Positions 35,901-45,989 of a DNA stretch of 64,000 nt are shown here, piece after piece. The position numbers were made by a program, and so were the translations under genes. The stretch's first letter is position 1; the number at the start of each line of letters is the position of its first letter. The notes beneath the pieces were generated by a model. That model was not told the origin of the DNA, did not search any database, and worked only from the letters and a program-made list of their open reading frames with translations. This stretch comes from Plasmodium coatneyi (taxonomy: Eukaryota; Apicomplexa; Aconoidasida; Haemosporida; Plasmodiidae). Where the stretch lies: assembly GCF_001680005.1 (NCBI RefSeq), contig NC_033566.1, positions 124,001 to 188,000 on the forward strand, read 5' to 3'.

Positions 35901-36241
35901 GCAGCGTTGTTTATTATTGCCCCTTGGAGAAATCCCTGTACGGGTCCGCTTCCCCCTATCGCTCTGGGGTCAATTCTTAGGTTCTGTTGAAGTGCCTCTC
36001 TTTCGCCTCCTTGGACGGGGCCAAAATTTAGGTTATTTATATTTAAATTTACATTCGCATTTATGTTTGTACCTGTGTTTAAGATACCCCCGTAGGTCGG
36101 ACTTGGAAACAGACCCTTTCCGCTGTTGAAGTAAATGTTTTTTTTTTTTTTAATTTTTCTATTTTCCTCATTAAAATTGCTACTTGCAGCACTACTGTTA
36201 ACATTGCCCTTTGGTTTTTTTCCTTTCAGTTCCTTTTTCAT
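29990..36241 (-). CDS. Large helical-repeat protein, possibly Integrator subunit 4-like
   Basis: Single exon of 2083 residues. Residues 1-450 are Asn/Gly/Lys-rich low complexity with a cysteine cluster near residue 400 (CGNCGRCESC). From about 465 the sequence is alpha-helical and HEAT-like (IHLVRSIVELLQCVKKIINF; HILLFILRIFNLFVDMYQ), broken by long charged or Ser/Asn insertions. The last 70 residues look like a beta-sandwich ending FPLARTKHIYVHPSQ. In human INTS4 a HEAT solenoid is followed by a beta domain ending TIPFSKPVKVYIMPKPARR, and its HPTLVLPLVPEL helix resembles YPGLMFSFFFNKF here (about residue 1057). These resemblances are short and from memory, so the family is a hypothesis; an adaptin-like or unrelated HEAT protein is the alternative. 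The coding region itself is secure. Confidence 0.85.
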   Translation of the reverse strand: MKKELKGKKPKGNVNSSAASSNFNEENRKIKKKKNIYFNSGKGLFPSPTYGGILNTGTNINANVNLNINNLNFGPVQGGEREALQQNLRIDPRAIGGSGPVQGFLQGAIINNAANKNRKGILQNVNTSPRGNNKDGNYFGTNVDGGMNSFHVKNKKLNKDGSSGLGMNKNLYRGVGNANEVNTGRVDNQPAFKGGDAVSLGGAAAGGVSSGLITSGSTFENAGGTNNRKVGHIRGNIRGGSNAPQRNCYPFNSGHYVGKSPNKLNLAYTHKIYKSRTNIYGKKIFKNNKIVNNNMTGQVKKNEFNSVDNYNINFVNNVGSKPLLNVDDSGKGDHWDDTYFDFSANGMNTDEGGRDDSGTFFDVGTSVHSGVLDTSTCTGQQGVYSQYGDAAKGTGHEVSECGNCGRCESCTGFGLYGNVRTNDISGKEKHDLGEPNFPGSKVEPIDKERVDEMDEQMLNEQKKKEKEAFAQSYLEKIIKLLSEKVKRMLTVTDKECIHLVRSIVELLQCVKKIINFSEQYHFHYSIFGIVLNIYANVCVKMFAQNDILKVANLKCLVCLFEILIMLRRDCFNLSYVFFLFVNYLKSNIDGLDILSKKNLKYNTRVVNNDEKIFLKMVNSFVTLFSLCAESESSMVRVESLKSFFCVLEILKGKNVGNDTGNSDIGKTKDNPPGQREPSDETSSVVFAPFSRALIMGCLVGKKGTMFRGHTTGKMINLQKYYLSFFKSNYMCSEVYTQEGGQAGRRAFSNRESDQQGGATQLSWVNKYMGSKKERANLYKGNVSSMPNQQWQKNNWQENANFTNDQIGMKTNVGEKEYRTKSSILLINFETIFNSDPSNGWLTNKIDDEDEQHILLFILRIFNLFVDMYQDKEISDIIQKNIVFFLNHIDVHIFSYVTYLVSKISHIIPINKSFFNKYISVLLKNLNKERRKFIFLMLSYSEYEKNGLYVVLNLLSNLCIYNFHYKTNTHLMDFDSISEDSLRRNLGEENDCGGGAGNNMTDEYNPHPSLNPTEEDSFGEVKDYSNVNEHEVYLVDHMIHNNEEWCSVYAVLIVLSFKYPGLMFSFFFNKFGKSFVQNNDNCLPHFNLFDWSHRFGYYISSGVLNAILSVVLNAPLEGQTQVNASMFNMIISGVDGGGAAAEEEEDYGGSLTSEYSGEKDGAVLRDNRRGESNETTKISNTTMQVNQVDTHLRAGRKQSLLCKEEVALELLTHQMYAFLEYPHCVQPSICDREWNFCYVYISSILNLFFNKNVSFFGENCFFFKKNIWHLLHDRSNLKTHHFLEFLEMFKDSNFNYVSESSELVGMLNCVIDPSEEGNKFGEKRDVSEKLEEEISIGRELMAKWRQMKNNKEVVPCCDNTKDDPDGDLIHFKQAYMKYSRCVSDMVEDHMASNFFFQIMVRDSYAPNDPPIGRYEKYLRQISVELIAGRLIQKEKTEFTHLCCFQRGDTLLSDLFGGEDSLVETGSTFLDVPFSHQGVTNQGDNSNSSVGKERRCSLSQQTAGGSPARKDTTIDLANTMEEERNVLDAIIKRNVKMEEQHRKGIVHLEGRLHWSIEEGNDQDIKQVHNFRASQNNCGEDKGGKKIQPYSVHSHVVKLFGIDTEGGNAMERRVAEGRHILQRRNFEEFKFLKAKIKILHDQKNGIPRREEIMNFEKKFPEYFYHKKVININHKINKKLVKIYYLFSANYFYTRNISQIIHTIVSKIYEENTFLFNALKDCFCSFSANGKNVWKNSDVKEKNFFYNFVFKAKEGKHIKAVNSMEQFNHVLVGVDQLLNGKDNKNGSNTYSVNVLINKILKIILKHLKNTNFINYNKCLNFPFLFLSFFDVKIKLSFEMESFPFLEELDQGNFKNILLNLPYHIRYFFGSLFLCIEYEDIFHVNEEKCQGGDTPHPPSSSQCRSRRHRNNITTYNFMVENVIAEDYSLKHLKNMNKTNKKDTKNSLFAKRKKAKVEIQNVKNTSDYELEDKYLNVHNANIGKEKEEKIKRPSGPFKKINKLNYHKIDVSEWNVKSFRCAGNSPDSYTTPCRSTIIVEFKKTVQMNFDCSSTLPVKCKVNFCYYHLEDDAFCFFPLARTKHIYVHPSQ

Positions 36242-37802
36242 TATATGTCTATGTGGGTTTTCACGTATGTGTTAAAACCTTTCTGTTCGTTCGATTATTA
36301 ATGGTCTTGTCTGCTGGGCCATCTCATGTTCGTGCTCTTCTTGGGGGGGCGGCGTGTGCAGAGGGGCCTCACTTCGGATAGCTCCTTCTTTTCAGTGGGT
36401 GTCCTTATAGGTTAAATAATGCTATACTCACAAAGTGGGCACCTCCTTCACTTTCCTATTTGGAAAAATGCCCATATAACGATAGGAAGCAGATGAAGAA
36501 GTAGAGTTACAATTACAGGTAGAGCGTCCTTGTGGCCACCCATACGGTATGTTCGTCTAACACAAGTAAATGAGCATATGTGACTCCCTTTCCCCATTGA
36601 AGCCTTCCAACGAGAACATATATATGCTTATCACCCCTTCAGCTACATGCATACAATGGTTGATGTATACGCATATATAATACACCTAAACAAAACCACG
36701 CCCAAAAAAAAAAAAAAAAAAGGAATATCTCACTAAGCTATGCTCATTAAGCCCTTTCACCATGTCAAAATTAATTTTTCCTTTTTTTATGTTCAAAATT
36801 TATATGCCCCATTTGGGGTGAGTTGGAAAGCTGCAAAAGCGAAATCTTCCAGAGTCGTGAAGAATGGATCGGAAAAATCCTTCCTTAATTTCTTCCCCCT
36901 TCACCGATACTATATATACGTTCGCATAAATGGGCACATGGGGGTGACCACGTACTTGCATAAATTGCCCATGTTGGTCCCTCCATATGTGGCAATAAAC
37001 GTCTGCGTCCCTTTATACTGCATTCGTGATTACGCGACTTATTATGTTTTTCCTCCTGCAGCGAGTTTAAAAAAAGGGCTCTGCTTCAGGTATACGTTTT
37101 CGCTCAAGGCGGGAAGTCCCATCGCACTTCCAAACGCTTCTTCTACATATTCGCAACAAGGAAAAAAAAAAAAAAAAAAAAAAAAAAAAGAATAAATATA
37201 TAACTTTTAAAATGAAAGTATGCAGGTTTGCCTGCACACGGGGGAAAAAGAACATCCGCTCAACTTCTCCCAACAGAGTTGTAATATTTTACAAATTTAA
37301 AGGTGACAAAACGGCAAAGCGGGATGTCCCCCTTCGTTTTGATAAAGCAAATTGCCATTTTTTTTGTTGCCATATCTAAGTAGACCATTTATTCTGTACA
37401 AATTATATACGCAGCTCCAAATTTGAAAAGAAGAGTCCTTTTTCCATCCCGTCAGGGGGAATAGACTGATTCGTGCTGATCCGCCGCATCGTAGGAAGGC
37501 ACTCCACGTGGCAGTGGATCAGTTCCGTTGTGGGCAGGCCCCACTCTGGCATAGCAACCGAAACAACTTAACAACCCTCCTCCCCCCACCATACATACAG
37601 TGGGTGTCCGTCTCCGAAGAAAACCCCCCCTTCCTATTGTCAAAATTGTTCCCTCGTTGGTCTATGTAACCCCCCTGGACAATTGACCTACGAAGCTGCA
37701 TCCGTGCAGGTCGAAAAGGAGGAAAAAGTTCTCCCCCCAAAAGTAAAAGAATTAGCAACATTAAGTAGTTGCATCCGTGGCTGCCTCCAAACACGCGCAA
37801 AG
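36242..37802. promoter_or_regulatory. Divergent promoter region
   Basis: 1.56 kb between two divergent starts. Contains A-runs at 36703-36721 and A28 at 37162-37189. A plus-strand frame continues without a stop from 37683 into the coiled-coil gene but has no ATG before 37803. Confidence 0.5.
37162..37189 (+). repeat. Poly(A) homopolymer, 28 bases
   Basis: Uninterrupted A run in the divergent intergenic region. Confidence 0.9.
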
Positions 37803-39161
37803 ATGAACGACGAAGAAAAGGTGTTCTTCAAATTTGCCGAAAGTAAAATTCTGCTAAGCGAGTTCTGCGAAGAGTACGTTAAGGCAAAAAAGAAGGAAGA
37901 AATTCTCACCCAAGAAATGAATAAAGTACAACTCAAAAACTGCCAACTGGAAAATGAAATAGAAAAATATAAACAGCTGCTAAATAACATAGAAAGGAAG
38001 AAAGACAAAGAAATGGAAAATTGCAATTTTGAATACGATATAAAAATAAAAAAATTAGAAACAGAAATGGACGTACTCAATTCTTGTCTCACTAAAGAAA
38101 AAGAAAATTACAATTTGAAAGCTACAGAACTTATAGGACTCAAATTAGAAAATGAAAAATTTAAATCCCAACTAAGTGACCGAAAAGAAAATAACAATCA
38201 AGAAAAAGAAAACAAGAAAATGCTCACACAGAATAATATTAATGTACTTAATAAAATGTATGCAGAGATTAATAAAAAAGTGGAAGCCATAATGCAACAT
38301 TTACATGATAGCAAAAATAACAGACACGACATTGAACAGAAGATGAAAACTTACCAATCTCTTCTGAACGAATATTTAAAAAAAATCACAGACATAAATT
38401 TGAAATGCGAAAAATTTTATAAATTACATAAAGAAGCACAGTACAAAAATATGCTAAACAAATCAAAGAAAAAAGTTCTAAAAAGTCGGATAGAGGAATT
38501 AATAAATGAAAACCAAGTCCTGTCCAACCAGGTTGACGTCTTAAAGAAAAACATTGACCACATGGATGCCGAAAAAACGCAGTACTTCCTATTACTCAAA
38601 AAAGCAGAAAAAAAAAAATTATTTTTTTATCATAAATTTAAGGAAAAAAATGCCACGCAGGGTGCTGCCAATCAACTACCCCCTCATCGGCTGGACAACC
38701 ACCGCCATGATTGCCGCAGGCGTTCTCATTCGTATGACACCCCAAGGAGGACACCCCCTCATATGAAAGTACCGGACCAAGTTGTATCCGACCACACAAC
38801 ATGCACTAATGGGAAAAAGAATTCATCTCAACATGTGAATGATGCACCAACGAAAAAGGACCCTCTCCCGTGGAAGAAAAATTCAAAACAAAGAAACAGA
38901 AGCACGTCAATTTATAGGTACAGAGATGTCGACAGAAACAAATCATACCGTGCAGACGAATTTAATATAAAAAAGGAAAGGAAGCGGAAGAAAATCCTCT
39001 TCTTTTCCGACAATGATCATGATAAAAGGCAAAAAAGGAAAAATGAAATTTCGAATGAGAAAAGCAATGTGCAGTACATTGACTTAATAGTTAACACGAA
39101 AAACATAATTTCCAATAAAATGGGGCGCGAGGGAAGTGCCCCTAAAACCGCACTGTGCTGA
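37803..39161 (+). CDS. Coiled-coil protein of unknown function
   Basis: 452 residues from the first ATG (AAAGATGAACGACG). Residues about 10-275 are almost continuous coiled coil, rich in Lys, Glu, Asn and Leu with heptad spacing (ILTQEMNKVQLKNCQLENEI; VLKSRIEELINENQVLSNQV). The C-terminal part (about 280-452) is basic, His/Arg/Ser-rich and probably disordered, with Arg-Ser stretches (RRRSHSYDTPRRTPPH) and Lys/Arg clusters that could act as nuclear signals. No enzyme motif is seen. Coiled coils alone do not identify the role; a structural or cytoskeletal part is only a guess. Confidence 0.85.
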   Translation: MNDEEKVFFKFAESKILLSEFCEEYVKAKKKEEILTQEMNKVQLKNCQLENEIEKYKQLLNNIERKKDKEMENCNFEYDIKIKKLETEMDVLNSCLTKEKENYNLKATELIGLKLENEKFKSQLSDRKENNNQEKENKKMLTQNNINVLNKMYAEINKKVEAIMQHLHDSKNNRHDIEQKMKTYQSLLNEYLKKITDINLKCEKFYKLHKEAQYKNMLNKSKKKVLKSRIEELINENQVLSNQVDVLKKNIDHMDAEKTQYFLLLKKAEKKKLFFYHKFKEKNATQGAANQLPPHRLDNHRHDCRRRSHSYDTPRRTPPHMKVPDQVVSDHTTCTNGKKNSSQHVNDAPTKKDPLPWKKNSKQRNRSTSIYRYRDVDRNKSYRADEFNIKKERKRKKILFFSDNDHDKRQKRKNEISNEKSNVQYIDLIVNTKNIISNKMGREGSAPKTALC

Positions 39162-39807
39162 ATATATCCCCAGTTTAGCACAATGTTTCCGTCCCTAACA
39201 TCCGTGTCCGTCGTTCTCCCTGCTCTTGATTGGCAGGGGGTCCATTCCTTTTCAAGTTTCCTTCCGCATATACCTGCGTCCACCCCTCTGTATTATTCCC
39301 CCTTTAGTGGAACACCTCATCCATTCGTAGCCACTGATGCTGTCGCCGTTGCCACGATGACTGTTCTCCATTTCGAAAACGTCGTCGTTCAGGCACCTTC
39401 CTTATAACCCAAGGGGGTAAATTTTTTTTTAGTATTTCATTTTTTCTTTTTTTAAAGTGATCATAATGAACTTTCCATTTGTTTCTGTTAAATGGGACCC
39501 CCAATATAATTCTTCTTAAAAACCAAACTGTAAATAAATCGCGTCACCGCTTTAGAATAGATCCCACATGTGATGCGCGCAGAGGTGACAAAATGGACAA
39601 ATGTTTTAACTCAGAACGGGTGTAGGTAGCCAATGAGGCTGACTCTACACACAGTACTTCCACCACTGAAGTTTATCCACACAACAGATACCGAACCTAC
39701 CATGCACACGCATGGTCTACAAATTGGGGACACCATTCCGGGTGCACATCCCATCATGGCGTAAAAGACCAGGAATTTAAAAAAAAAAAAAAAAAAAACT
39801 CCAATGG
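39162..39807. other. Convergent intergenic region
   Basis: 3' flanks of the coiled-coil gene and GAA1. A-run at 39779-39798. No gene recognised. Confidence 0.6.
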
Positions 39808-42683
39808 CTAACAAAAAAAAACATACATTATGAAAAAAAAAACGGGAAAAAAGGTGAAACATATAAGGGGATACACTTGCGAACCAACACAGTAATGGTT
39901 TCTGGCCATGCTATACAGATTTAGCAAAACCTCGTTCTTAATATTATTGCTGTAATTAAATTTAATGTCCTGATTTTTTAAATAATATTTATTTAAATGT
40001 AGCGGTTCGAAAATTTTGTTCGAACATAGAAATTCCAAAAAATCGGGGAAGTACTTGGTGTCTGCTAACTTTGACTTTGCCAAATATTTCTGGCATTTTG
40101 CAAATCCGTTCATTAGGTGCCTGATCAGTTTGTGTCTTGCGCTCTGCAGGAGGGAAATGGCGAAAGGGGAAAATCTACATTCGATGAGCAGTTTGGGAAA
40201 AACGCACATGAATATGTTTTACTTCTTTGCAAAATTTCCTCTCAGCGAAAGTGCCGTTCCTAGCCGCTTGAATTACCAGAATGAAGCCCTCGTAGGGATA
40301 CACCAGCGCTAGTCCCACCAGAATGAATGCCAAAATGATGACCTTCTGGATCACTTTCTTTCGCTGTGTCTTTACATTATGGAGAACAGACACGGGGATC
40401 ACGAAGAGCACGCTGAAGAGGGCTGCGTAGGACCAGTTGTACAGCTGCGGGGGGGATAATCAAATGGGGCAAACAGGAAATCGTAAAAGGGAGCGAAAAA
40501 TGTAGTGATAAAATAACCCCTGTAATAACGAAAGTGGGGTACATACACCATGCTTCGTTTGTAAGCCCATAGGGGGGTGCACGAAAACACTGTTTGGTTA
40601 GTTTCTTGCCCCTTTTTTCCCATTACCGACGACAGGAGCACAACAAAAATGAAGTAAAAACAGTTCATGCTATTCATTATGCAATAATACGGCGCAACGG
40701 AGCTGTTAAAAATGTACAGGACATTTCCATGGTCCATTAGTTGTAATGTCTTCTCCACCTCATCCAATTCGTCCTGCAGCTTCTTAACCAGCGCTCTGTT
40801 TTTCTTCTCCCGAAGGAACTCCTCATCATCACTGTGCACAATTTTCGGTTTAGTCAATTTGGAAAAATCTCCCCAGCTAGCTAAAACTTCCTCATTATCC
40901 AAATTGGCATAAAAATGGCTTACCCCAATTATACTGTTTATTCTACTATTCAACTTTTTTACCTTATCTAAAAGGACAATTTTTTCAATTTTCTGGACCT
41001 TTTCATATTTATGCACTTTGCTGATCTTTTTAATCATGCACGAAATTACGTAGTTAAAAACAAGGGCCACAATGATCGATAGGATGAGGATTTCCCACCA
41101 GTAGTGAGCTATTTCCACGTACTTTTCGTAACGATCTGGGTGCCATTCTGTGCACAAGGGTAGTTTCTTTTTCAACCGCAGCACCTCGTAAATCTTATCA
41201 TTCGTGGAAAATAAATATATAGGCAATGAAATTATAGAAACGGTTTTCACATACGCATACAGACCCACCATGAGATTTGTGTAGCTTCGTAGAATAGAAC
41301 CCTTTAGTAACTTCAAAATGGCGTAGGCACATATTAAGTAGACACTATAGCAGTACACACTGATGGGCACTCTTCTTCTAATCGTATCGAAGAAATAAAA
41401 GTTGGACGAGTGGCAGAATCCTTCGGGGGTATTACTTTGACTCCTTATAAAACTTTCCATCGCTTTGGTGAAGTTAAATAAATTTAGCATTTTGTTTTTC
41501 AGCGGGATCTTGCTCACGCCTGAGGCGGTGAAGGCTGCAATGTTTTCCCTTCACAGGGGGGATAAAAAAAAAGGGGGTGGGAAAATGTGCAAGATCTGTA
41601 TGCAGGATGGCGCCTACATCTTTTTCACTACGCATACGCGCAATGACCATTGCAACCGCAGCGCCTACCTCAAGAAGTAGACGTGCCCCTTCTCGTAGCC
41701 CCGCTCCAACGCCATGTCAAAGATCGCCTCGTGGGGAGATTCCACTTTCACAGGAATGTTGTAGTAGTTTAGCTCATTCGTCAACAGCAAGATAAAGTCC
41801 AGGTTGGGTAAAAGCCCATTTAGCCCTTCATAATTTATGTGTATATGTGAAGGGTACACAGAATCAAATTCTATTATGATGGCCGATCTGGACAGGGCCT
41901 TCCTCCCATTACTTACATCATTACTGTACAAAAAGTCCTGGACAAATTTCTGCACCCCTAAGGAATATAGCCATTCCTTGTTGGTGAACAAAAATATGAT
42001 GTCCTTACTCATATAATTGCAATTTTGAAAATAATTCATTAACGTTAAACCAACTGAAATGGCGTGAAAATTTCTCCTTTCCTTGTAATCGAAGTTGATC
42101 ACAACGATTATGTTTTCCATGTTGTTGCAGAATTTGCACGCCACAGTGCTGACCAGTATGTCACCCTTTACGCTACCCCTTCCGCTAACCTTGCGCTTCA
42201 CCGTTTGGACAAACGGGGACATGCTTCTGATGTATTCGCCTATTACGTCTATTATATCTTCCTTGAACCCATAGTTGGAAAAATATCTGCTCGTGTCGTT
42301 TAGAAATTCCTCATCAGTTTTGCCTAAGTTGGAATTCCCTGGGAATTGCGAAAAAATCAGCGCGTCCAACTCGGCCTTTTTGCTAAATTTGTTGAACACG
42401 CAAAGGTAAGCGAAGCCCACGACGGATAGGCCGATTCTGCCGAAGGGAAGAAAAGGGGCGCCATCAGCAAAGAGCGAAAAACGGAAAATGAAAAACATCT
42501 ACACAGATACACATATCGGTAGGAATAAGTGTACACATGGGTGTGCATGCGCCTAGCTCATACACGATGCAACGCGAAGACGTGTCTGTTATTACTCTCC
42601 CCCTTCTCTTACCCTATAAATTTCCACTTTTTTAAAACCTTTTTGACCAACAAAAAAAACTTAGGGTTCTCCGAAAACCCCAT
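39808..42683 (-). CDS. GPI transamidase subunit GAA1 (GPAA1)
   Basis: Five exons: 42683-42613, 42436-41669, 41512-40627, 40444-40223 and 40143-39808, all in phase, give 760 residues. GAA1 is the ER membrane subunit that helps the transamidase attach GPI anchors to proteins. Exon 1 is MGFSENPKFFLLVKKVLKKW, followed by a first transmembrane segment (IGLSVVGFAYLCVF). The luminal peptidase-like domain in exon 2 has NYFQNCNYMSKDIIFLFTN and the hallmark YEGLNGLLPNLDFI (human VEGLNGQLPNLDLL). Exons 3-5 carry about seven membrane spans, e.g. WWEILILSIIVALVFNYVI and VIILAFILVGLALVYPY, and the C-terminal HY...P...F segment. A charged loop (about residues 440-545) is an insertion. The exon 3 acceptor is GTGAG rather than CAG, so that border is the least certain. 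GPI anchoring matters for merozoite surface proteins. Confidence 0.88.
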
Positions 42684-43673
42684 GATAAATTAAAATGGGG
42701 AGATAAAACCAACGGGGAGTGTGCAAAATGGAAAACTGACAACACACACTTATTGGAAAATACAAATGGGGTGGAAAACGTAAAGGCTGACCCACAAGTG
42801 GACGTGTAGACGTGGGTGAAGCTCAGCCCCTTAATGCGTAGTTATCGTAAAAGTGATGTGGCATAGGAGATCATAACTCCTGCGTTGCGCCGTTTAACTG
42901 GAAAACTATCCCCCTTTACCTTACTCCTCTGCGGCTGAACATGACCTACGCGGTGTGCCCACATATCGCATACCATGTGCGCTGTGTGTTTATTTTTTAT
43001 TTATTTCTTTTTTTCTTCTCTCCTATGCCCATCACCTTACGCTTAAACCATTTAAATATTTACACAAACAACGAAACGCATTACAAAGGGAAAATTAAAA
43101 AAAAAAAAAAAAAAAAAATGGGAGTCCCTCTCACAACCTATGCCTTATGCAGTCAGTCGGATCAGTCCTGTGTGGAAAGGAGCAATTTTCCATCGTATCA
43201 CATTTTGACTAAATTAGTGCTCCCTTATTTGGTCCCCCCCCCTCTGCAATGTGACCCACCTTCACGTTATCATACCTACCATTTTACACCTTCCTCAATA
43301 GGCAATTTTTGGCATGAAAAAAAAAAGCTGGCAGCTGCAACATTCATGTTTCATACTACACCTGCATATCCTTTTGCTACATTGGGGAAGCCTTTTTTCT
43401 TTTTCCACACTTTATTCCCTCACTGAAGTGTGGCCTAGCTGCATAATGAGCACACACCAATGGTAAGGCTACTCCCAAAGATCACATCCAAACAGGATGA
43501 AATCGCTTCGAATGTGTCCTCTGTTCAAAAGCCAGCGCATACACATTGTTCCGCACTATTAAAATGCTAAAATGAGATTTGCTATGCAGACAGAAAAAAA
43601 AAAAAAAAAAAACAGACGGTAGGAGTTGTCAACAGGGGGATACGTTGCATATTTCCCTTGACTAGCTAAAATG

Positions 43674-43716
<43 letters not shown>

Positions 43717-44478
43717 CCAGTTTATGTTGGATATCCCCCAACAAACACCCAATTCAAATGGCACATTTTACAGTTTTCATTTTTTACTTTTACTTACAAG
43801 TAAAACACCCGTTTTTACAAAAAAAAAAAAAAAAAAATGAATAAAAAAAAAAATTCTAACATGATCGAAGTTCCCACTGTTAAATCCACATATATCACAT
43901 GAATTGCCCTCTCCTTCCTTCAACACGAAAGAGCCATTTTAAAAAAAAAAAGGTCACCATAGACAAGGAGAGGAGCAGTAACTACATGCACATATGGGAA
44001 GTTACACGGAGCCACTTCCCTGTCTCAACTACACGAGTACAAATGAATACTCCGCGTGTGACACTAACCCAGGCGGTCCACACCCAGCCACGGAATACGC
44101 CCCAGAATATTCACATCCTTCTTCATAAAAGTTTGTAAATTAAATCTGATCAGACGGACTTCTAATCTCTAAGACGATTTTGTCTTACATCCTTAATTTA
44201 CTTCACGAAGCAGTACGCACCCTCTGTCAATGTAATTTCAAACCAGTACAAATAATTTACACAATGTAACTATCAACAGGTGCTCGGGGTGGCATCCTCC
44301 CGGTTGTTAAGAAAAAAAAAATTCCCTTTTAAACATTTTACATGAGAAGAACATCAAATGTGAAAATAACATGCGGCCACATTTCTGCATTTATATCCTG
44401 CATTAGGTGTAGCTACATGAAATTTTTTCTTCTTTTTTTCCTCAGCACGTTACGGGATACATACCTAACATTGCTTAG
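42684..44478. other. Intergenic region upstream of GAA1
   Basis: Promoter side of GAA1 and 3' flank of the WBP2-like gene. Holds homopolymers including A23 at 43097-43119 and T40 at 43677-43716. A 161-codon plus-strand frame (42941-43426) has Phe and Lys homopolymer runs and no family features. Confidence 0.55.
43677..43716 (+). repeat. Poly(T) homopolymer, 40 bases
   Basis: The longest homopolymer noticed in the window, ending at CCAG. Confidence 0.9.
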
Positions 44479-45989
44479 CTAGTTATTTGTCTGTCCTCCG
44501 TTACGCTCCCCCGACTGTTGATTGGAAGGATAAGAGGAGGCACCCCCGTTCTGATTGTGCATATTGTTAAGCTGCTCATTATAAGCAGGATTGTATTGCT
44601 GATTGTTCGGTTGATTATACAGTGGGTATACGCGTTGGCCGTGAGGTGCAGAGTTACCATTTTGTTGGTCATACCCATTTCTGTTATCTGGCTGGACATA
44701 ATTTACAAAGCCACTATGCTGATTATAATGGGACATTGTATTTTCCTGATGGGGGTAGGCATTCCTGTTACCCTGCTGGTTGTAGTGAGATAATAAGTTG
44801 CTATTCGGGTTTGCATTCACATTTGCATTCATATTTGCATTCATGTTTGCGTGTCCGTAATTGGGGGCTTCATAACTCTGGCTCGCATACCCTGACCCGG
44901 TAGCCCCGTTAGCCCCACTTGCCCCGTATGGCAGATGACCGTAGGGGGCACTACCACCAGCATAGTCGTAGCTTCCCGTATAATTGGGCTGATTATAAGA
45001 CTGCATGTTACTAGAACCGCTATTACTGCTCTGCTGAGAAACGTATGGCCTCTTATACACTGGCACCTCTTGGCTGCTCTGACTGTTTGGAGAAATGTAA
45101 TGATTTTGCGTCATTCCTTGTGTATTGTAAAGGTTTTCTGGATTCGGTTCGTTTATATATAAAAAGGTGGGGTCACTGGGATCCACATATGCATTGCTAC
45201 TTGAAAAAAATTGCTCATTAAATTCGCTCAGGGAACCTAAGGGTCTGTTTCTCTTCGCTGCCTCATATACTTTAAAAAAATAATTAAGGAAACTACTACA
45301 CTGTCCATTCATAAAAACAAGGTTCCATTTGCACGGACTCTTTAGACTGTTGGGATGATCCATTAACGGTTTCACTACACCAGACAGATAATTCAACCCA
45401 AAAACGGGCTGCTCAAATTTAGGCTTCTCTATCAGATTCAGTGGAAACTCTACCGATATGAAATTTGCGTTCGTTCTGCTTCGCTCATTCTTGATGAATA
45501 CCAGACGTATGCTCGTTAGGAAAATCATTCCATCTTCCTTTATCGTTCTGCAGTTGTATATGTGTGGGGTGGCACGAACATACGAATAAATAAGTGAATG
45601 AATTTACGGGGCTATCTTTAACTGCGCATTAGAGCTATGGCAGACAGACACCCCCGTTCGTCCCATTAGTACTAAACCATCGTGGCACCACCTGCATGGG
45701 CTCACTTATGCGTAATATGTTTAGTAACACTCTTCCTTTGATCACCTGTCGGGGAGGTAGAGCTTCATTTTGACGTCCTCTCTTCGCAGGTACGTGAACT
45801 CTGATCCTTTGTTGGCAGGGAATAGGAACTCTGTTCAGGGGGAAAAGCGGAAAGGTGGAAATGTGAACAAAGGGAAATGTGGGCAGCCAGAATGCAAACC
45901 CCCTATAAACACAACTGCTTGGAAAAGTGTCCTCCTCCACCACTGCTGCACATACCCTGTCCTTGAATTAACGTCGGATTTAGCGCCAT
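44479..45989 (-). CDS. WBP2-like GRAM-domain protein
   Basis: Three exons: 45989-45956, 45830-45746 and 45547-44479, all GT...AG and in phase, give 395 residues starting MALNPTLIQGQ|EFLFPANKG. The N-terminal 125 residues are the GRAM/PH-like domain of the WW-domain-binding protein 2 family: VKMKLYLPDR|TIKEDGM then IFLTSIRLVFI, and KFEQPVFGLNYLSGVVKPL (human EIKQPVFGANYIKGTVKA), then WNLVFMNGQCSSFL. GRAM domains usually bind lipids or proteins at membranes. The C-terminal two thirds are Asn/Gln/Tyr/Gly-rich with short repeats (NMNANMNANVNANPNSN; HYNQ units). The PPxY motif by which animal WBP2 binds WW domains is not seen. The first exon is only 34 bases and is easily missed. Confidence 0.87.

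Noticed and set aside
37683..37802. N-terminal extension of the coiled-coil gene
   Set aside because: The frame is open but contains no ATG; the first ATG at 37803 begins the coiled-coil protein.
42941..43426. 161-codon plus-strand open frame with an ATG
   Set aside because: Contains homopolymer-encoded Lys and Phe runs, no conserved motif, and the surrounding DNA looks intergenic.
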